A stretch of DNA of 64,000 bases from a bacterium (GTDB lineage: Bacteria > Cyanobacteriota > Vampirovibrionia > Obscuribacterales > Obscuribacteraceae). Below the pieces are notes generated by a model that made no database searches, was not told the origin of the DNA, and saw nothing but the letters and a program-made list of their open reading frames with translations. The DNA lies in assembly GCA_016124935.1 (NCBI GenBank), contig WGMS01000024.1:1-64000 (forward strand), read 5' to 3'. A program made the position numbers and the translations under genes. Positions 50,728 through 60,342 of this stretch are shown in pieces (the stretch's first letter is position 1; each line of letters opens with the position of its first letter).

Positions 50728-51345
50728 CTAAATCTTGCCTTCGACAAAGCCTTTCAGCTTCTTCAGCATCTTGAACCCGGACATGCCCCATTTGAGAAAG
50801 TTCTTCTCTTTAGCCATTAAAAGTTTGATCACGGGCAAAAGATCTTTGACCATATCCAGCCCCGACGCCACCGCTTCTTCACTGCCCTCTCCCTTTAGCT
50901 TTTCGTTCAGCTGGACAAGTTGCTGCCGATAGATAGGAAGGTTGAAGAGGGCGAAATCCCTGCCGAAGAGCGCCACCTCTTCCATATCAATCAGAAGGTT
51001 CTTTAGTTTCTTATAAGCAAAAGGAAGAGCCGCCAGCGCCACGATGGCAATAAGCGCCGCCGAGATGAACAGGATTTTGACGATATCTAGAAATAATCTG
51101 CCGTTGCCGCTTCCGGCAAATTCCAGATAGACCCGAAATGCGATGAATGCCACCGGAATCATGGCAAGAAGTCCTAGAGCCAGCATCGCAAGACGAAGAT
51201 AGTGACGATGGGTCTTCTCTTTGACGAATCGAAATCCCTGGGAAAGACCACCGAAAACCTCGGGATTATCGCTAATCACCAGGGGGGGCTTGCCCTGCCG
51301 GGCAGCTTTCTTGGTTTCAACTTCTGTGGGTAGGTCGAGACTCAT
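50728..51345 (-). CDS. Two-span membrane protein, unknown
   Basis: 205 aa. Spans at about 50-72 (LAMLALGLLAMIPVAFIAF) and 85-110 (LFISAALIAIVALAALPFAY), then a helical C-terminal domain (residues ~115-205). It abuts the polyprenyl synthase (3-base gap) and begins at the acyl-CoA dehydrogenase stop, so the three form an operon. Function unknown. Confidence 0.65.
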   Translation of the reverse strand: MSLDLPTEVETKKAARQGKPPLVISDNPEVFGGLSQGFRFVKEKTHRHYLRLAMLALGLLAMIPVAFIAFRVYLEFAGSGNGRLFLDIVKILFISAALIAIVALAALPFAYKKLKNLLIDMEEVALFGRDFALFNLPIYRQQLVQLNEKLKGEGSEEAVASGLDMVKDLLPVIKLLMAKEKNFLKWGMSGFKMLKKLKGFVEGKI

Positions 51346-52556
51346 TATTTCAACAGGGCGCGGGCGATCAACATTCTCTGGATCTGGTTCGTACCTTCAT
51401 AAATCTGGCCGGCTTTGGCATCTCTGAATATGCGCTCCACTAAAAGTTCCGGTTCCAGCCCCTCTACGCCCAGGATGGAGAGCGCTTCGGTGGAGACTTT
51501 CATGGCGGCATCGGTGGCGGTGGTTTTGGCCATCGCTGCCAGGGTGACATCGGCGCTGCCTCTATCGACCGAAGCTGCCGCTTGATAGGTCAGCACCCGA
51601 GCTGCCTCTACGGTGATGGCCAGGTCACCCACGATGGCGGCCAGGCCATTGATGCTTTCATCGATGACTTGCTCTTGATATCGTCTTCTCAGAACTTTGA
51701 TCAGGGCGTCAAGCGCTCCCTGGGCCCAACCGGTAGCCTGGGCGGCGATGGTCACCCGGCCTTTGGCCAGGGAGGAGAGGGCGACTTTTCTACCTTCCCC
51801 GGGTTCTCCCAGCATGTTCTCCGCCGGCACGACACAGTCGTCGAAGACGAGTTCACAGGTAGAGTAGCCGCGCATACCCAGCATGTCGAATTTCTGCCCG
51901 ATTTGAAAACCGGGGAAGTCACGCTCTACGATAAAGGCGGTGATGCCGTGGTCCCGTTTGGTCGGGTCCCCTGCCATCGGTTTATGAGCGTCACCTAATA
52001 CTTTTGCCATAACTATGTAATAGTCGGCGGAAGCACCACTGGTGATCCAGGTCTTGGCTCCGTTGAGCAGATAGTTCTCCCCGTCGAAGCGTGCTGTGGT
52101 CTTGAGGGCAGCTGTATCGGAGCCGGCATCCGGTTCGGTAAGACCGAAAGCGGCCAGGTATTTGCCGGTGGAAGAAGGGGGCAGATATTTTGCTTTCTGC
52201 TCTTCGCTGCCGAAGCGATAGACCGGCTCCTGGCAGAGAACATGAACTCCAAGAGAGCTCATAATGGGCACGCAACGGCGGGCGAACTCTTCGTTGACAA
52301 GGCAAAAACTTATGTAATCCCCCGCTGAGCCGCCATAGGTATCAGGGAAAGGCAGAGAGCCAAGCCCCTCTTTGCAAGCGGCTTCGAAAAGATCCTTCCT
52401 GAATTGATTGTCCCTGTCTGAGGCGATGACATCCTCGAGGCTTAACCTATCGGCAAACGCTTTTGCCTTGTCCAGCCACCGGAGCTGGTTTTCGCTATAT
52501 CGAGCTCTCAGGTTGGTATCCAAAGTATCGGTAGAAACAGGCTCTGTTTTAAGCAT
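51345..52556 (-). CDS. Acyl-CoA dehydrogenase
   Basis: 403 aa from the ATG at 52556; an extended frame from 52745 overlaps the divergent gene and is not needed for the family length. FGLTEPDAGSDTAALKTTA and NGAKTWITSG are the FAD/substrate signatures, and DAKAGQIYEGTNQIQRMLIA is the C-terminal signature with the catalytic Glu region (YEGTNQIQ). It oxidises an acyl-CoA to the enoyl-CoA and passes electrons to ETF. Chain length unknown. Confidence 0.93.
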   Translation of the reverse strand: MLKTEPVSTDTLDTNLRARYSENQLRWLDKAKAFADRLSLEDVIASDRDNQFRKDLFEAACKEGLGSLPFPDTYGGSAGDYISFCLVNEEFARRCVPIMSSLGVHVLCQEPVYRFGSEEQKAKYLPPSSTGKYLAAFGLTEPDAGSDTAALKTTARFDGENYLLNGAKTWITSGASADYYIVMAKVLGDAHKPMAGDPTKRDHGITAFIVERDFPGFQIGQKFDMLGMRGYSTCELVFDDCVVPAENMLGEPGEGRKVALSSLAKGRVTIAAQATGWAQGALDALIKVLRRRYQEQVIDESINGLAAIVGDLAITVEAARVLTYQAAASVDRGSADVTLAAMAKTTATDAAMKVSTEALSILGVEGLEPELLVERIFRDAKAGQIYEGTNQIQRMLIARALLK

Positions 52557-52732
52557 GGTCAAAGGGAGTTCCAGATATAAAACTTCGACGGGATTCGATC
52601 TTACATACTTTGATAGAACATATGTAGATCCATAAGAGGAAATTCTACAGGGTCTCTGTCTCTTTTTGCTATCCTTAGGTAAACTCTCTATAAATTCGAG
52701 CACTGCGAGCCTTTCACCACGAGCCATTTTAA

Positions 52733-53722
52733 ATGGATACGGCACCAGATACGATAAAACCCGGTTCTCTTCGCGCTGGTGATACCGTCGGAATAGTGGC
52801 GCCGTCTTCGCCCATGTTCGAGGACGGACAGATAGAGTTTACTTTTGCCTGGTTGAAGAAACTGGGGCTCAAATGGAAACTGGGCAGACACCTGAAAGAT
52901 CACCATGGCGATCTGGCCGGTGTGGATGAGGCCAGGCTGGAAGACTTTCACGAGATGTGGGCGGATAAAGAGGTTAAGGCGGTATTCCCTATCCGTGGTG
53001 GCAATGGCAGCGTGCGCTTATTGCCTCATATAGATTTCGAGTTGATTCGAAATAATCCAAAGGTTTTAATCGGCTTCAGCGATATTACCGGACTGCTTTT
53101 GCCCATTAATCAAAAGACCGGTTTGATAACGTTTCACGGTCCCACAGCCGGCTCCTTTTTCGATAGCGAGTACACTTTCAATAATTTCAAGCGGGCTCTT
53201 TTTGATACGAATCCCATTGGTGCCATAGAGGATCCCGATGATGGCGACAATTTTGCCCCGGAATACCCGCCCTACAGGCTGGTCTTGAAGGAAGGCGAAG
53301 GAGATGGTCCCCTTGTAGGAGGTTGTCTTACCCTGATCAGGCAATTGATGGGCACCGAATACGAAATCAACACCGACGATAAGATCTTCTTCTTCGAGGA
53401 TGTCGGCGAAGAACCCCACGCCATCGATCAGATGGTTACTCAGCTTTTGCTGGCTGGTAAGTTCGATAAGGTCAAAGGTGTTGTTATCGGCGAGTGTTTC
53501 GATTGCAAACCTGGAAAGAGCAGAAGAAACAGGCTCAATCTCAATTTCAGTATGGAAAGGATGCTGAAAGAGAAGCTCTCCCATCTTGAGGTACCGGTGG
53601 TTTATGGCATGCGCTTCGGTCATTCCCGATGCAAGTTCACTATACCCATAGGTGCAAGAGCCCGTTTGAAAACCGATGGCGAAACTTTCTGTTTCGATAT
53701 CTATGAGGCTTGTCTTTCATGA
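52733..53722 (+). CDS. S66 LD-carboxypeptidase-like peptidase (intact triad)
   Basis: 329 aa. KPGSLRAGDTVGIVAPSSP is the family start. The Ser-Glu-His triad is complete: S116 (IGFSDITGLL), E222 (FFFEDVGEE) and H297 (FGHSRCKFTIPIG). S66 enzymes cut the LD-peptide bond of recycled muropeptides or process related substrates (LdcA, MccF). Its stop overlaps the next ATG (ATGA), coupling it to a degenerate paralogue. Confidence 0.92.
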   Translation: MDTAPDTIKPGSLRAGDTVGIVAPSSPMFEDGQIEFTFAWLKKLGLKWKLGRHLKDHHGDLAGVDEARLEDFHEMWADKEVKAVFPIRGGNGSVRLLPHIDFELIRNNPKVLIGFSDITGLLLPINQKTGLITFHGPTAGSFFDSEYTFNNFKRALFDTNPIGAIEDPDDGDNFAPEYPPYRLVLKEGEGDGPLVGGCLTLIRQLMGTEYEINTDDKIFFFEDVGEEPHAIDQMVTQLLLAGKFDKVKGVVIGECFDCKPGKSRRNRLNLNFSMERMLKEKLSHLEVPVVYGMRFGHSRCKFTIPIGARARLKTDGETFCFDIYEACLS

Positions 53723-54684
53723 CCGCAGCAATCAAGCCGAGAGCCCTTAAAAAGGATTCGGTGGTCGCTCTTCTGGCGCCGTCATCGAGACCACCCAGTC
53801 CGGTCGAGGTCAATAGATGTAAGGCCCTGGTCGAGAAAATGGGTTTTAAGGTCGTCGTCGGCAAGCATGTACTCGATGCCCACGGCTATATGGCCGGCAC
53901 CGATGCGGCAAGACTGGCGGATTTGAACGAAGCGATAGAGGATGATTCGATAGAAGGAATATTCATGCTCTGCGGCGGATATGGTGCCTTGAGGCTTCTA
54001 CCCGAGATTAATTACCGGCACCTCAGTAAAAATCCCAAAGTGATAATCGGCTCCGGCGACTGCACGGCAATTTTACTCGCCGTGCATAAGATGACCGGTG
54101 GGATGGTCGTCTTCTACGGACCAAATCTGAACGAAGTCGTTGACAAAAGAGGCTTCGAGCTCGTAAAAGAGGCGGTCTGCACCAGAGGCAGCCTTACCGC
54201 CATCGAGCCGAATTTCGATTTCAACTCCCCGGAGCATGATCTGAAGTCTTATTGCCACTCTTCTATAGAAGAGGATGTGGAGGGAGTTTTGCTGGGAGGC
54301 AATCTTACCTCCCTGGTGTCATTGATGGGCACCGCTTACCAGATTGAGACCGAATCCAGATTGCTTTTCTTGAACGACAATAAAGAGCGAAACGACATTC
54401 TCGATCGCTGGTTGACCAATCTCACCGTCTGCGGTGCCATGCAAGCCGCTGCCGCCGTCATCTATGGAGAATTTCATGATTGCTATCAGCGTGGCGCCTA
54501 TTCTATGCATTCTATTTATGAGCTTATCATAGAGCGGATGGATAGATTGCAATCACCATATGCAGTGGGCTTCCCTCTGGGAGAAGGTGGACGTCCCTCG
54601 GTTTTGCCTATAGGCATTAGAGCCAGGCTGGGTAAAAACAACGCTGGTCTGACCTTCCTTGAAGCCGCGGTAGAAAGCGATTGA
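53719..54684 (+). CDS. S66-fold pseudoenzyme, paralogue of the upstream gene
   Basis: 321 aa from the ATG at 53719 overlapping the upstream stop. It keeps the whole S66 architecture (ALKKDSVVALLAPSS, GGYGALRLLPEINY, LPIGIRARL). Aligned with the upstream gene, the three catalytic positions are lost: Ser to G113 (IGSGDCTA; a Ser sits one residue earlier), Glu to N219 (LLFLNDN), His to E289 (PLGEGG). The frame is intact and well conserved, so it is probably a functional non-catalytic partner rather than a pseudogene. Confidence 0.85.
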   Translation: MTAAIKPRALKKDSVVALLAPSSRPPSPVEVNRCKALVEKMGFKVVVGKHVLDAHGYMAGTDAARLADLNEAIEDDSIEGIFMLCGGYGALRLLPEINYRHLSKNPKVIIGSGDCTAILLAVHKMTGGMVVFYGPNLNEVVDKRGFELVKEAVCTRGSLTAIEPNFDFNSPEHDLKSYCHSSIEEDVEGVLLGGNLTSLVSLMGTAYQIETESRLLFLNDNKERNDILDRWLTNLTVCGAMQAAAAVIYGEFHDCYQRGAYSMHSIYELIIERMDRLQSPYAVGFPLGEGGRPSVLPIGIRARLGKNNAGLTFLEAAVESD

Positions 54685-54699
54685 GGCAACTCTCTCAAT

Positions 54700-56373
54700 T
54701 CAGTTATGGCTGTCGGCGCTCAATAAATTGGCTTCAAGAACGCTTCTATCTCCTTCTCTGGCGCTTTTAATGGCAAGAGGGATCATTCTTTCGATGTCAC
54801 CGGCGATGATGCCTGCCTCACCCAGCTCTTCCGCCAGGATGTCTCCGGCCCGTCCATGAAGGTAGGCACCGGCCACCGCTGCTTGAAAGGGCTCTACTTT
54901 CTGGGCGAGCAAACCGCCAATCAATCCGGAAAGCACATCGCCGGCGCCGGCAGTGGCCATACCTGGATTACCCGTGGGATTGATGAACACAAGACCTTCC
55001 TCGTTTGCCACCACGGTCATAGCGCCTTTCAGCAGAACTGTGCAGGAGAATTTTTTTGCCGCTTCCAGTGCCTTCGTGATTCGATCGTTTTGAATTTCTG
55101 CCACCGAGCAATTCATCAACCGGGCCAGCTCTTTTGGATGTGGGGTTATAACACAGTTGGCACTGTTCTCTCCAAGACCAGAGCCGTAAAGAGCAAGCGA
55201 GTTGAGAGCGTCTGCGTCGATTATGCAGGGTTTGGTGACTTCCTGGATAAAGCCGCAGATCATCTTGGCGGTCTCTTCTATGGTGCTGATGCCCGGACCT
55301 ATTATGAGCGCATCAACCTTATCCGCCAGCTCCTTTAGACCATCCAGGGCTTTTTGAGAAAAGCTACCGGAGGCGGTGGCAGGCATGATACTGGTAATTA
55401 GTTCGAGGGCCGTGGGCTCATGCCTGCCCGTGTCGGGTATCGCCATGTAACACAGACCGGCACCGCTCTTGAGGGCGCTCAATCCAGAAAGGGTAGCGGC
55501 CCCCATCATGCCTCGGCTCCCTGCAATGCAGGCTACATGACCGAATGTGCCTTTGTGGGCATCCAGTGGTCTCAGGGGCAGCATCTCCCGGACAATCTCC
55601 ACTGTAGATAGATTGATATCCGGTGAAACTTCGGGCAACTCGGGAAGCCCTATATCGACAATGGTCAGTCCGCCTTTGATGGTATTGCCGGGATAAATCA
55701 AAAGACCTGGTTTGAGATAGCCGAATGTCACAGTCTCGTCTGCTCTAACCGCCGTTCCCATTATTTGTCCGGTATCGGAGTTGATACCGGACGGAATGTC
55801 TATGCTCAACACCGGCTTGCCGCTTCTATTGATACTCTCTATCACGCGGCGATAGAGACCTTCTACCGGCCGATCGAGACCGGTGCCGAACACGGCATCC
55901 ACTATAAGAGCGGCATCGAGAAAGAGGCTGTCGGCTTCCAGATCCAGACCGTCCAGATCATCGTCATCATCATCATCATTACTTTCCGGGTCGATTTCGA
56001 AATGGGATTCTCTCAAGGAAGAGATGAAATCCACCGGTACAGCCAGATTCTTTAGAATAGTCAGGTTATTGTTGGATTCGCTCGTTGAAAACTCCATATT
56101 GCCTGGCTCTTTCTCTTTTCGCGTCAATACCAGGACCTCACAAGGAATGCCCCAGAGTTTAAGATAGCGAGCGACAACCAATCCGTCTCCGCCGTTATTG
56201 CCGGTACCGCAGACGATGGTGACCGTCCCCGGTCTCTCCTGCCAGATCCTCAAAGCGCGAATGGCGGCAGCCCGCCCGGCTATTTCCATTAAGACCTGAC
56301 CCCAGTTATTGCCGCACTGGCTTATCCATTCGGACTCGAGTTGCCTGATCTGGGCGGTTGTCGGAATTCTCAT
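54700..56373 (-). CDS. nnr: Bifunctional NAD(P)H-hydrate epimerase / dehydratase
   Basis: 557 aa. The N-domain epimerase (YjeF_N) has GTGNNGGDGLVVARYL and DAVFGTGLDRPVEG, with SIDIPSGINSDTG. The C-domain dehydratase (ribokinase-like) has HKGTFGHVACIAGSRGMMGA, IIGPGIS, ITPHPKELARL and NPGMATAGAGDVLSGLIGG. It repairs damaged NADHX/NADPHX. An unusual Asp-rich insert (DDDDDDD near residues 132-138) interrupts the epimerase half; the rest is normal. Confidence 0.95.
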   Translation of the reverse strand: MRIPTTAQIRQLESEWISQCGNNWGQVLMEIAGRAAAIRALRIWQERPGTVTIVCGTGNNGGDGLVVARYLKLWGIPCEVLVLTRKEKEPGNMEFSTSESNNNLTILKNLAVPVDFISSLRESHFEIDPESNDDDDDDDLDGLDLEADSLFLDAALIVDAVFGTGLDRPVEGLYRRVIESINRSGKPVLSIDIPSGINSDTGQIMGTAVRADETVTFGYLKPGLLIYPGNTIKGGLTIVDIGLPELPEVSPDINLSTVEIVREMLPLRPLDAHKGTFGHVACIAGSRGMMGAATLSGLSALKSGAGLCYMAIPDTGRHEPTALELITSIMPATASGSFSQKALDGLKELADKVDALIIGPGISTIEETAKMICGFIQEVTKPCIIDADALNSLALYGSGLGENSANCVITPHPKELARLMNCSVAEIQNDRITKALEAAKKFSCTVLLKGAMTVVANEEGLVFINPTGNPGMATAGAGDVLSGLIGGLLAQKVEPFQAAVAGAYLHGRAGDILAEELGEAGIIAGDIERMIPLAIKSAREGDRSVLEANLLSADSHN

Positions 56374-56461
56374 CGATATGACCGTTATCTGGTAAAGGAG
56401 ACAAAGAGAAAAAGCAATAGAATAGCAGAAACAAGCATTTATTTGACTGCTTGCGTCTTGC

Positions 56462-57385
56462 CTATCTTGACTTTCTGTTCTTGACTGTGGAATTTGGCGG
56501 CGAGTTGAGCTGGGGCTCTTCGAAATAGATAAACGGCTTGACCAGTCTGTGATACTGGTTCAGAGTTATGGCTTTGTGATAGAGCAGATACCAGTAGTAC
56601 TCTATATATTGACTTCTTCTGTCTTTGATGTCGTAGATGCTCCATAAAGGCAGCTTGATCTGCAGGGCGACTCCATTGCGGCGGATGTCGAAAACCTTCA
56701 TCTGCCCTCTTTTACCGGTGATGCGGAAGAAGACGCGGTCGATGGGCATGCCTCTGATAGGCTCTCCATCGACCTTTTCGATTACATCGCCGGCTTTCAG
56801 TCCGTAGCGGGCTGCCGGTGTTCCTTTCAACACAGTATGCACCATCCAGGGGCCCATGACATAGGCAATCAGCAAAATACCGGTGGTTCCATGGTATCTG
56901 ACCCCGCGCAGCACCAGAAGCCTGTGCTTTTCTGTCTCCGACATAGCTTTCTGCTTACTGAGATGCAACTCGGTCTGATCTATCCGTCCGGTAAGTGAAT
57001 CCAGCTTCTTCTCACTCTCTTGATCGGTTTTCGGGACCAGGGGCAGTAAGACCGGATCTGATTCCGAATCAGCCTCTTCCGATTTAAGATAGCCCTGGAG
57101 CGTGGTCGCAGTATCTTGCTTGCTCTCCGACTTTTTCTCTGATTCTTTCTCTACCTCCAGGTCCGGGAACCATAAGGGGGCTTCGAAGTCGAAGATAAGT
57201 CCCCGGGGTTCTGCCGGCGCCAATAGATAGTTGCCGTCACAGGATAGGACTTCTTCCTCTTCTCCTTCTTCTTTCTCCTGGAGCGGGCTGGCAGCAGCCA
57301 GCGGCATAAACAGGGATATTAATAGAAGCACTGTCAGCGGTGCTCTAGAAAAATATTCTTTCCCAGATGAGTCGACCCCGGGCAT
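56462..57385 (-). CDS. Secreted or membrane-anchored PDZ protein
   Basis: 307 aa. A hydrophobic signal (APLTVLLLISLFMPLAAAS), a Glu-rich low-complexity region (30-160), then a PDZ domain (about 175-250) with MVHTVLKGTPAARYGLKAGD and VIEKVDGEPIRGM. The C-terminus is basic and aromatic. No protease domain. It starts right after the ATPase stop and may be co-transcribed. Function unknown. Confidence 0.75.
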   Translation of the reverse strand: MPGVDSSGKEYFSRAPLTVLLLISLFMPLAAASPLQEKEEGEEEEVLSCDGNYLLAPAEPRGLIFDFEAPLWFPDLEVEKESEKKSESKQDTATTLQGYLKSEEADSESDPVLLPLVPKTDQESEKKLDSLTGRIDQTELHLSKQKAMSETEKHRLLVLRGVRYHGTTGILLIAYVMGPWMVHTVLKGTPAARYGLKAGDVIEKVDGEPIRGMPIDRVFFRITGKRGQMKVFDIRRNGVALQIKLPLWSIYDIKDRRSQYIEYYWYLLYHKAITLNQYHRLVKPFIYFEEPQLNSPPNSTVKNRKSR

Positions 57386-58336
57386 TTAGACCTTTATGCA
57401 GCGGGCCAGGTGATTGGCGGCTTTGCTTTCCAGGTTTGGAACCGCCGCGAGGCAGTCCTCTTCCTTGAGGGGGCAACGGGCGGCGAAGCGGCAACCTTCG
57501 GCCAGGTCTACCAGGCTTGGCGGTTGACCTTCGATGGGCTTCAACCTTTTCGAGTCGGGTCTGGGAACCGATTCCATCAAGCCTCTGGTATAGGGATGTT
57601 TCGGATTCCGGAAGATCTCTTCGACCTCGGCGTTTTCCACCACCGCTCCTGCGTACATAACCGCCACTTGATCGCACATTTCCGCCACAACGCCAAGGTC
57701 ATGGGTGATGAGGAGAATCGACATATTCCGTTCTTTGCGGATTTCCCGCATCAAATCGAGAATCTGGGCCTGGACCGTGACATCGAGGGCCGTGGTGGGC
57801 TCATCTGCAATAAGCAGGCGGGGATTGCATGATAGCGCCATGGCGATCATGACCCGCTGTCTCATTCCCCCCGAAAACTGGTGGGGGTATTCGTCTAAGC
57901 GCTCAGCGGCCTGGGGGATTTTTACCTGTTCGAGGGATTCTATGGCTCTTTTGCGAGCCTCTTTGCGATCGACTTTCTGATGAAGCTCGATCGCTTCGAC
58001 TATCTGAGACCCTATAGAATAGACCGGATTGAGCGAGGTCATCGGATCCTGGGGTATGAGACCGATTTGATTCCCTCGAATAGATCTCATCTCCTTCTCG
58101 GAGAGACTTAATAAGTCTCGACCGTCGAATATAATCTCACCCGATTGAATCCGTCCCGGAGGAGGGACCAGGCGAAGGATGGACAGCGATGTGACCGATT
58201 TGCCGCAGCCTGACTCCCCGACCACACCCAGGACCTGAGCGGGGTCGATGGAGAGATCGACGCCGTCCACAGCCCTTGCCAGACCCTGGTCAGTGGAGAA
58301 GACTGTCTTAAGCTGCTTTATCTCCAGTAATGGCAT
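57386..58336 (-). CDS. Oligopeptide/dipeptide ABC transporter ATPase (OppD-like)
   Basis: 316 aa. [16 protein letters not shown] (Walker A), [14 protein letters not shown] (signature), [20 protein letters not shown] (Walker B and D loop). The C-terminal oligo_HPY region ends in a four-Cys segment ([14 protein letters not shown]) typical of OppD/DppD, which binds an iron-sulfur cluster. Permease and binding-protein genes are not in the window, so the substrate is unknown. Confidence 0.95.
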   Translation of the reverse strand: MPLLEIKQLKTVFSTDQGLARAVDGVDLSIDPAQVLGVVGESGCGKSVTSLSILRLVPPPGRIQSGEIIFDGRDLLSLSEKEMRSIRGNQIGLIPQDPMTSLNPVYSIGSQIVEAIELHQKVDRKEARKRAIESLEQVKIPQAAERLDEYPHQFSGGMRQRVMIAMALSCNPRLLIADEPTTALDVTVQAQILDLMREIRKERNMSILLITHDLGVVAEMCDQVAVMYAGAVVENAEVEEIFRNPKHPYTRGLMESVPRPDSKRLKPIEGQPPSLVDLAEGCRFAARCPLKEEDCLAAVPNLESKAANHLARCIKV

Positions 58337-58486
58337 CTATAAAATACTAAACGGTATATACTGAGTCCGAAATTACCGGCTATCATGTCAGATAGGGTTA
58401 GACAGGTCAATTATTGGCTTCTGGCAAGCCCCCTCTTTCCCAATTCGACCCGGACCTGATTAAATAGAGTATAAGGTTAAAAGCGA

Positions 58487-58837
58487 ATGTCATCCGATTC
58501 GGAAAAAACGAAAGATATCCATGTCCTGCAGCTCCTGACCAAACTGGTCAGAGAGACTGACAGGCTGGTTCGTCTGGCCGATGATATCGACACCCATGCC
58601 ACGACTCCCCAGGCCAAAGCGGCGTTTAATCTAATCGGCTCCGAGGTGGAGACCATACTCTCTGCCATAAATTCCTCTCTGGAGCCACTTTTCCGTTTAT
58701 ACGAACTGGATCCTGGCATGCGTGAACTGGCTGCTAAACGAAAAGAGAACGCCGAAGTCAATTTTGAAGGTCCCAATGTCACCGACGAGAGCTACGATGA
58801 AGAGGCTCTATGGGCTGACGTCAAAGAGAATTCCTGA
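58487..58837 (+). CDS. Small helical protein, unknown
   Basis: 116 aa, all-helical and charged: VLQLLTKLVRETDRLVRLAD, FNLIGSEVETILSAINSSLE, LAAKRKENAEVNF. No recognised family. It sits alone between the divergent ATPase and the sigma-factor gene. Confidence 0.6.
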   Translation: MSSDSEKTKDIHVLQLLTKLVRETDRLVRLADDIDTHATTPQAKAAFNLIGSEVETILSAINSSLEPLFRLYELDPGMRELAAKRKENAEVNFEGPNVTDESYDEEALWADVKENS

Positions 58838-59048
58838 CCAGTTTTAATTTGAATATCGATCTGACACTGCATCTGGTAGCTCATTCAAAAATGAGAGGAT
58901 GTTTAAGAAAAGATTGAGATTGAGTCAACTACGGAACAACTCAAAACCCCGACAGTCTCTAGGTTCGGTGGATTTGATCGTGAGGCTGACTGGGTCGAAA
59001 GCGAATCAGAAAACTTCGAAACTTTTAGTACTTCACCCGGAGGGAATC

Positions 59049-60101
59049 ATGAAAAACCAGGTACACAAACGAAAAAATCAATTCGATTACGATTCCTCAG
59101 ACGATGAGATCATGTTCGATGCCGAAGAAGACTTCGAGCTGGATGTCGATGAAGATAGTGATGATGATGGCGACGTCAGGTTCGCCACCGATGAATTCGA
59201 GATTTTCGACACGAAAAAGAGAAAAGCCAACCAACAATCGAATCTGAATCTCGAGCCTGGCAGAATGAAACAGCCCGAAACAGATTCGCTCAAGGTCTAC
59301 CTCAAAGAGATCGGTCGGACCGATTTGCTTTCTTTTGATGAAGAGATAGAACTGGCTAGAGCCGCGCGCAAAGGCGATATCATGGCTCGCCAGCGCATCG
59401 TAAAAGCTAACCTCCGGTTAGTGGTTTCGATTGCGAAAAAATATCTCAATAAAGGTCTGAGTATGCAGGACCTCATTCAAGAAGGTAACCTCGGTCTTTT
59501 GAAAGCCGTCGATAGATTCGATCCGGAATTAGGATATCGCTTCTCTACCTATGCGACCTGGTGGATAAAACAGGCTGTCACCCGGGCCCTGGCGGACAAG
59601 TCGAGAATGATCAGGCTGCCTGTTCATATGAATGAACTGCTGATCAAAGTCAAAAGAGCGATTCGCAAACTCAATCTGGAGCAAGGCAGACCGCCTTCTC
59701 CCGAGGAGATTGCCGATTATCTCAAAGTCGATCTCGAGAAAGTTCAACTTGTATTGAACACCTCGAAGCGTCTCTACTCGCTGGATGCTTCGGTGGGCAC
59801 CGAGTACGATAGCACCTTCGGAGATCTACTGGAGGACAATGTCCAACCTCTGCCCAACGAGATGACCGCCATGGGACTGCTTAAAGAGGATGTTCAGAAT
59901 CTACTCTCGAGTTTGAACGAACAAGAAAGAGCAGTGATCGAGTTGAGATACGGACTTAAAGGCGAAGCCCCTATGAGTCTGACCAGAATCGGCAGCGTAA
60001 TCGGTGTAAGCAAAGAGAGAGCTCGACAGATCGAGTTGAAGTCCCTGCGTAAGCTGCGGAACAATAAAAGCACAAGCGAGTTGAAGTGCTATATCAGCTA
60101 G
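59049..60101 (+). CDS. Sigma-70 family RNA polymerase sigma factor (group 1/2)
   Basis: 350 aa from the ATG at 59049, chosen for GGAGGG 5 bases upstream; an in-frame ATG at 58899 is less likely. Residues ~1-65 are extremely acidic (runs such as [11 protein letters not shown]). Region 1.2 starts [20 protein letters not shown], region 2 has [20 protein letters not shown] and [16 protein letters not shown], regions 3 and 4 follow ([17 protein letters not shown]). Housekeeping or closely related alternative sigma. Region 1.1 is replaced by the acidic head. Confidence 0.93.
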   Translation: MKNQVHKRKNQFDYDSSDDEIMFDAEEDFELDVDEDSDDDGDVRFATDEFEIFDTKKRKANQQSNLNLEPGRMKQPETDSLKVYLKEIGRTDLLSFDEEIELARAARKGDIMARQRIVKANLRLVVSIAKKYLNKGLSMQDLIQEGNLGLLKAVDRFDPELGYRFSTYATWWIKQAVTRALADKSRMIRLPVHMNELLIKVKRAIRKLNLEQGRPPSPEEIADYLKVDLEKVQLVLNTSKRLYSLDASVGTEYDSTFGDLLEDNVQPLPNEMTAMGLLKEDVQNLLSSLNEQERAVIELRYGLKGEAPMSLTRIGSVIGVSKERARQIELKSLRKLRNNKSTSELKCYIS

Positions 60102-60125
60102 AGTTGTTAACTCTCAAATCTGGAG

Positions 60126-60152
60126 GAGCCGGTTTTTACTCGAAACCGGCTC
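60126..60152 (+). terminator. Terminator after the sigma-factor gene
   Basis: GAGCCGGTTT and AAACCGGCTC form a perfect 10-bp stem with a 7-base loop, 25 bases after the stop. Only a short T-run follows. Confidence 0.8.
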
Positions 60153-60342
60153 TTCATGTTCTTAATGATATCCTTAAAATTTATCTGGCTTCTCAGATCG
60201 TGGAATCTCAGTAATGAAGATGTATACGGAGGTAGAGCTCTGGATCCGGGCGCGCAATCACCCTTAAGTAGTATGCCGAAAGGCTTCTATTTAAGCCATA
60301 AAAAGATTATCGTATTGATTCTGGCAAAGTGGGGATTCGGAT

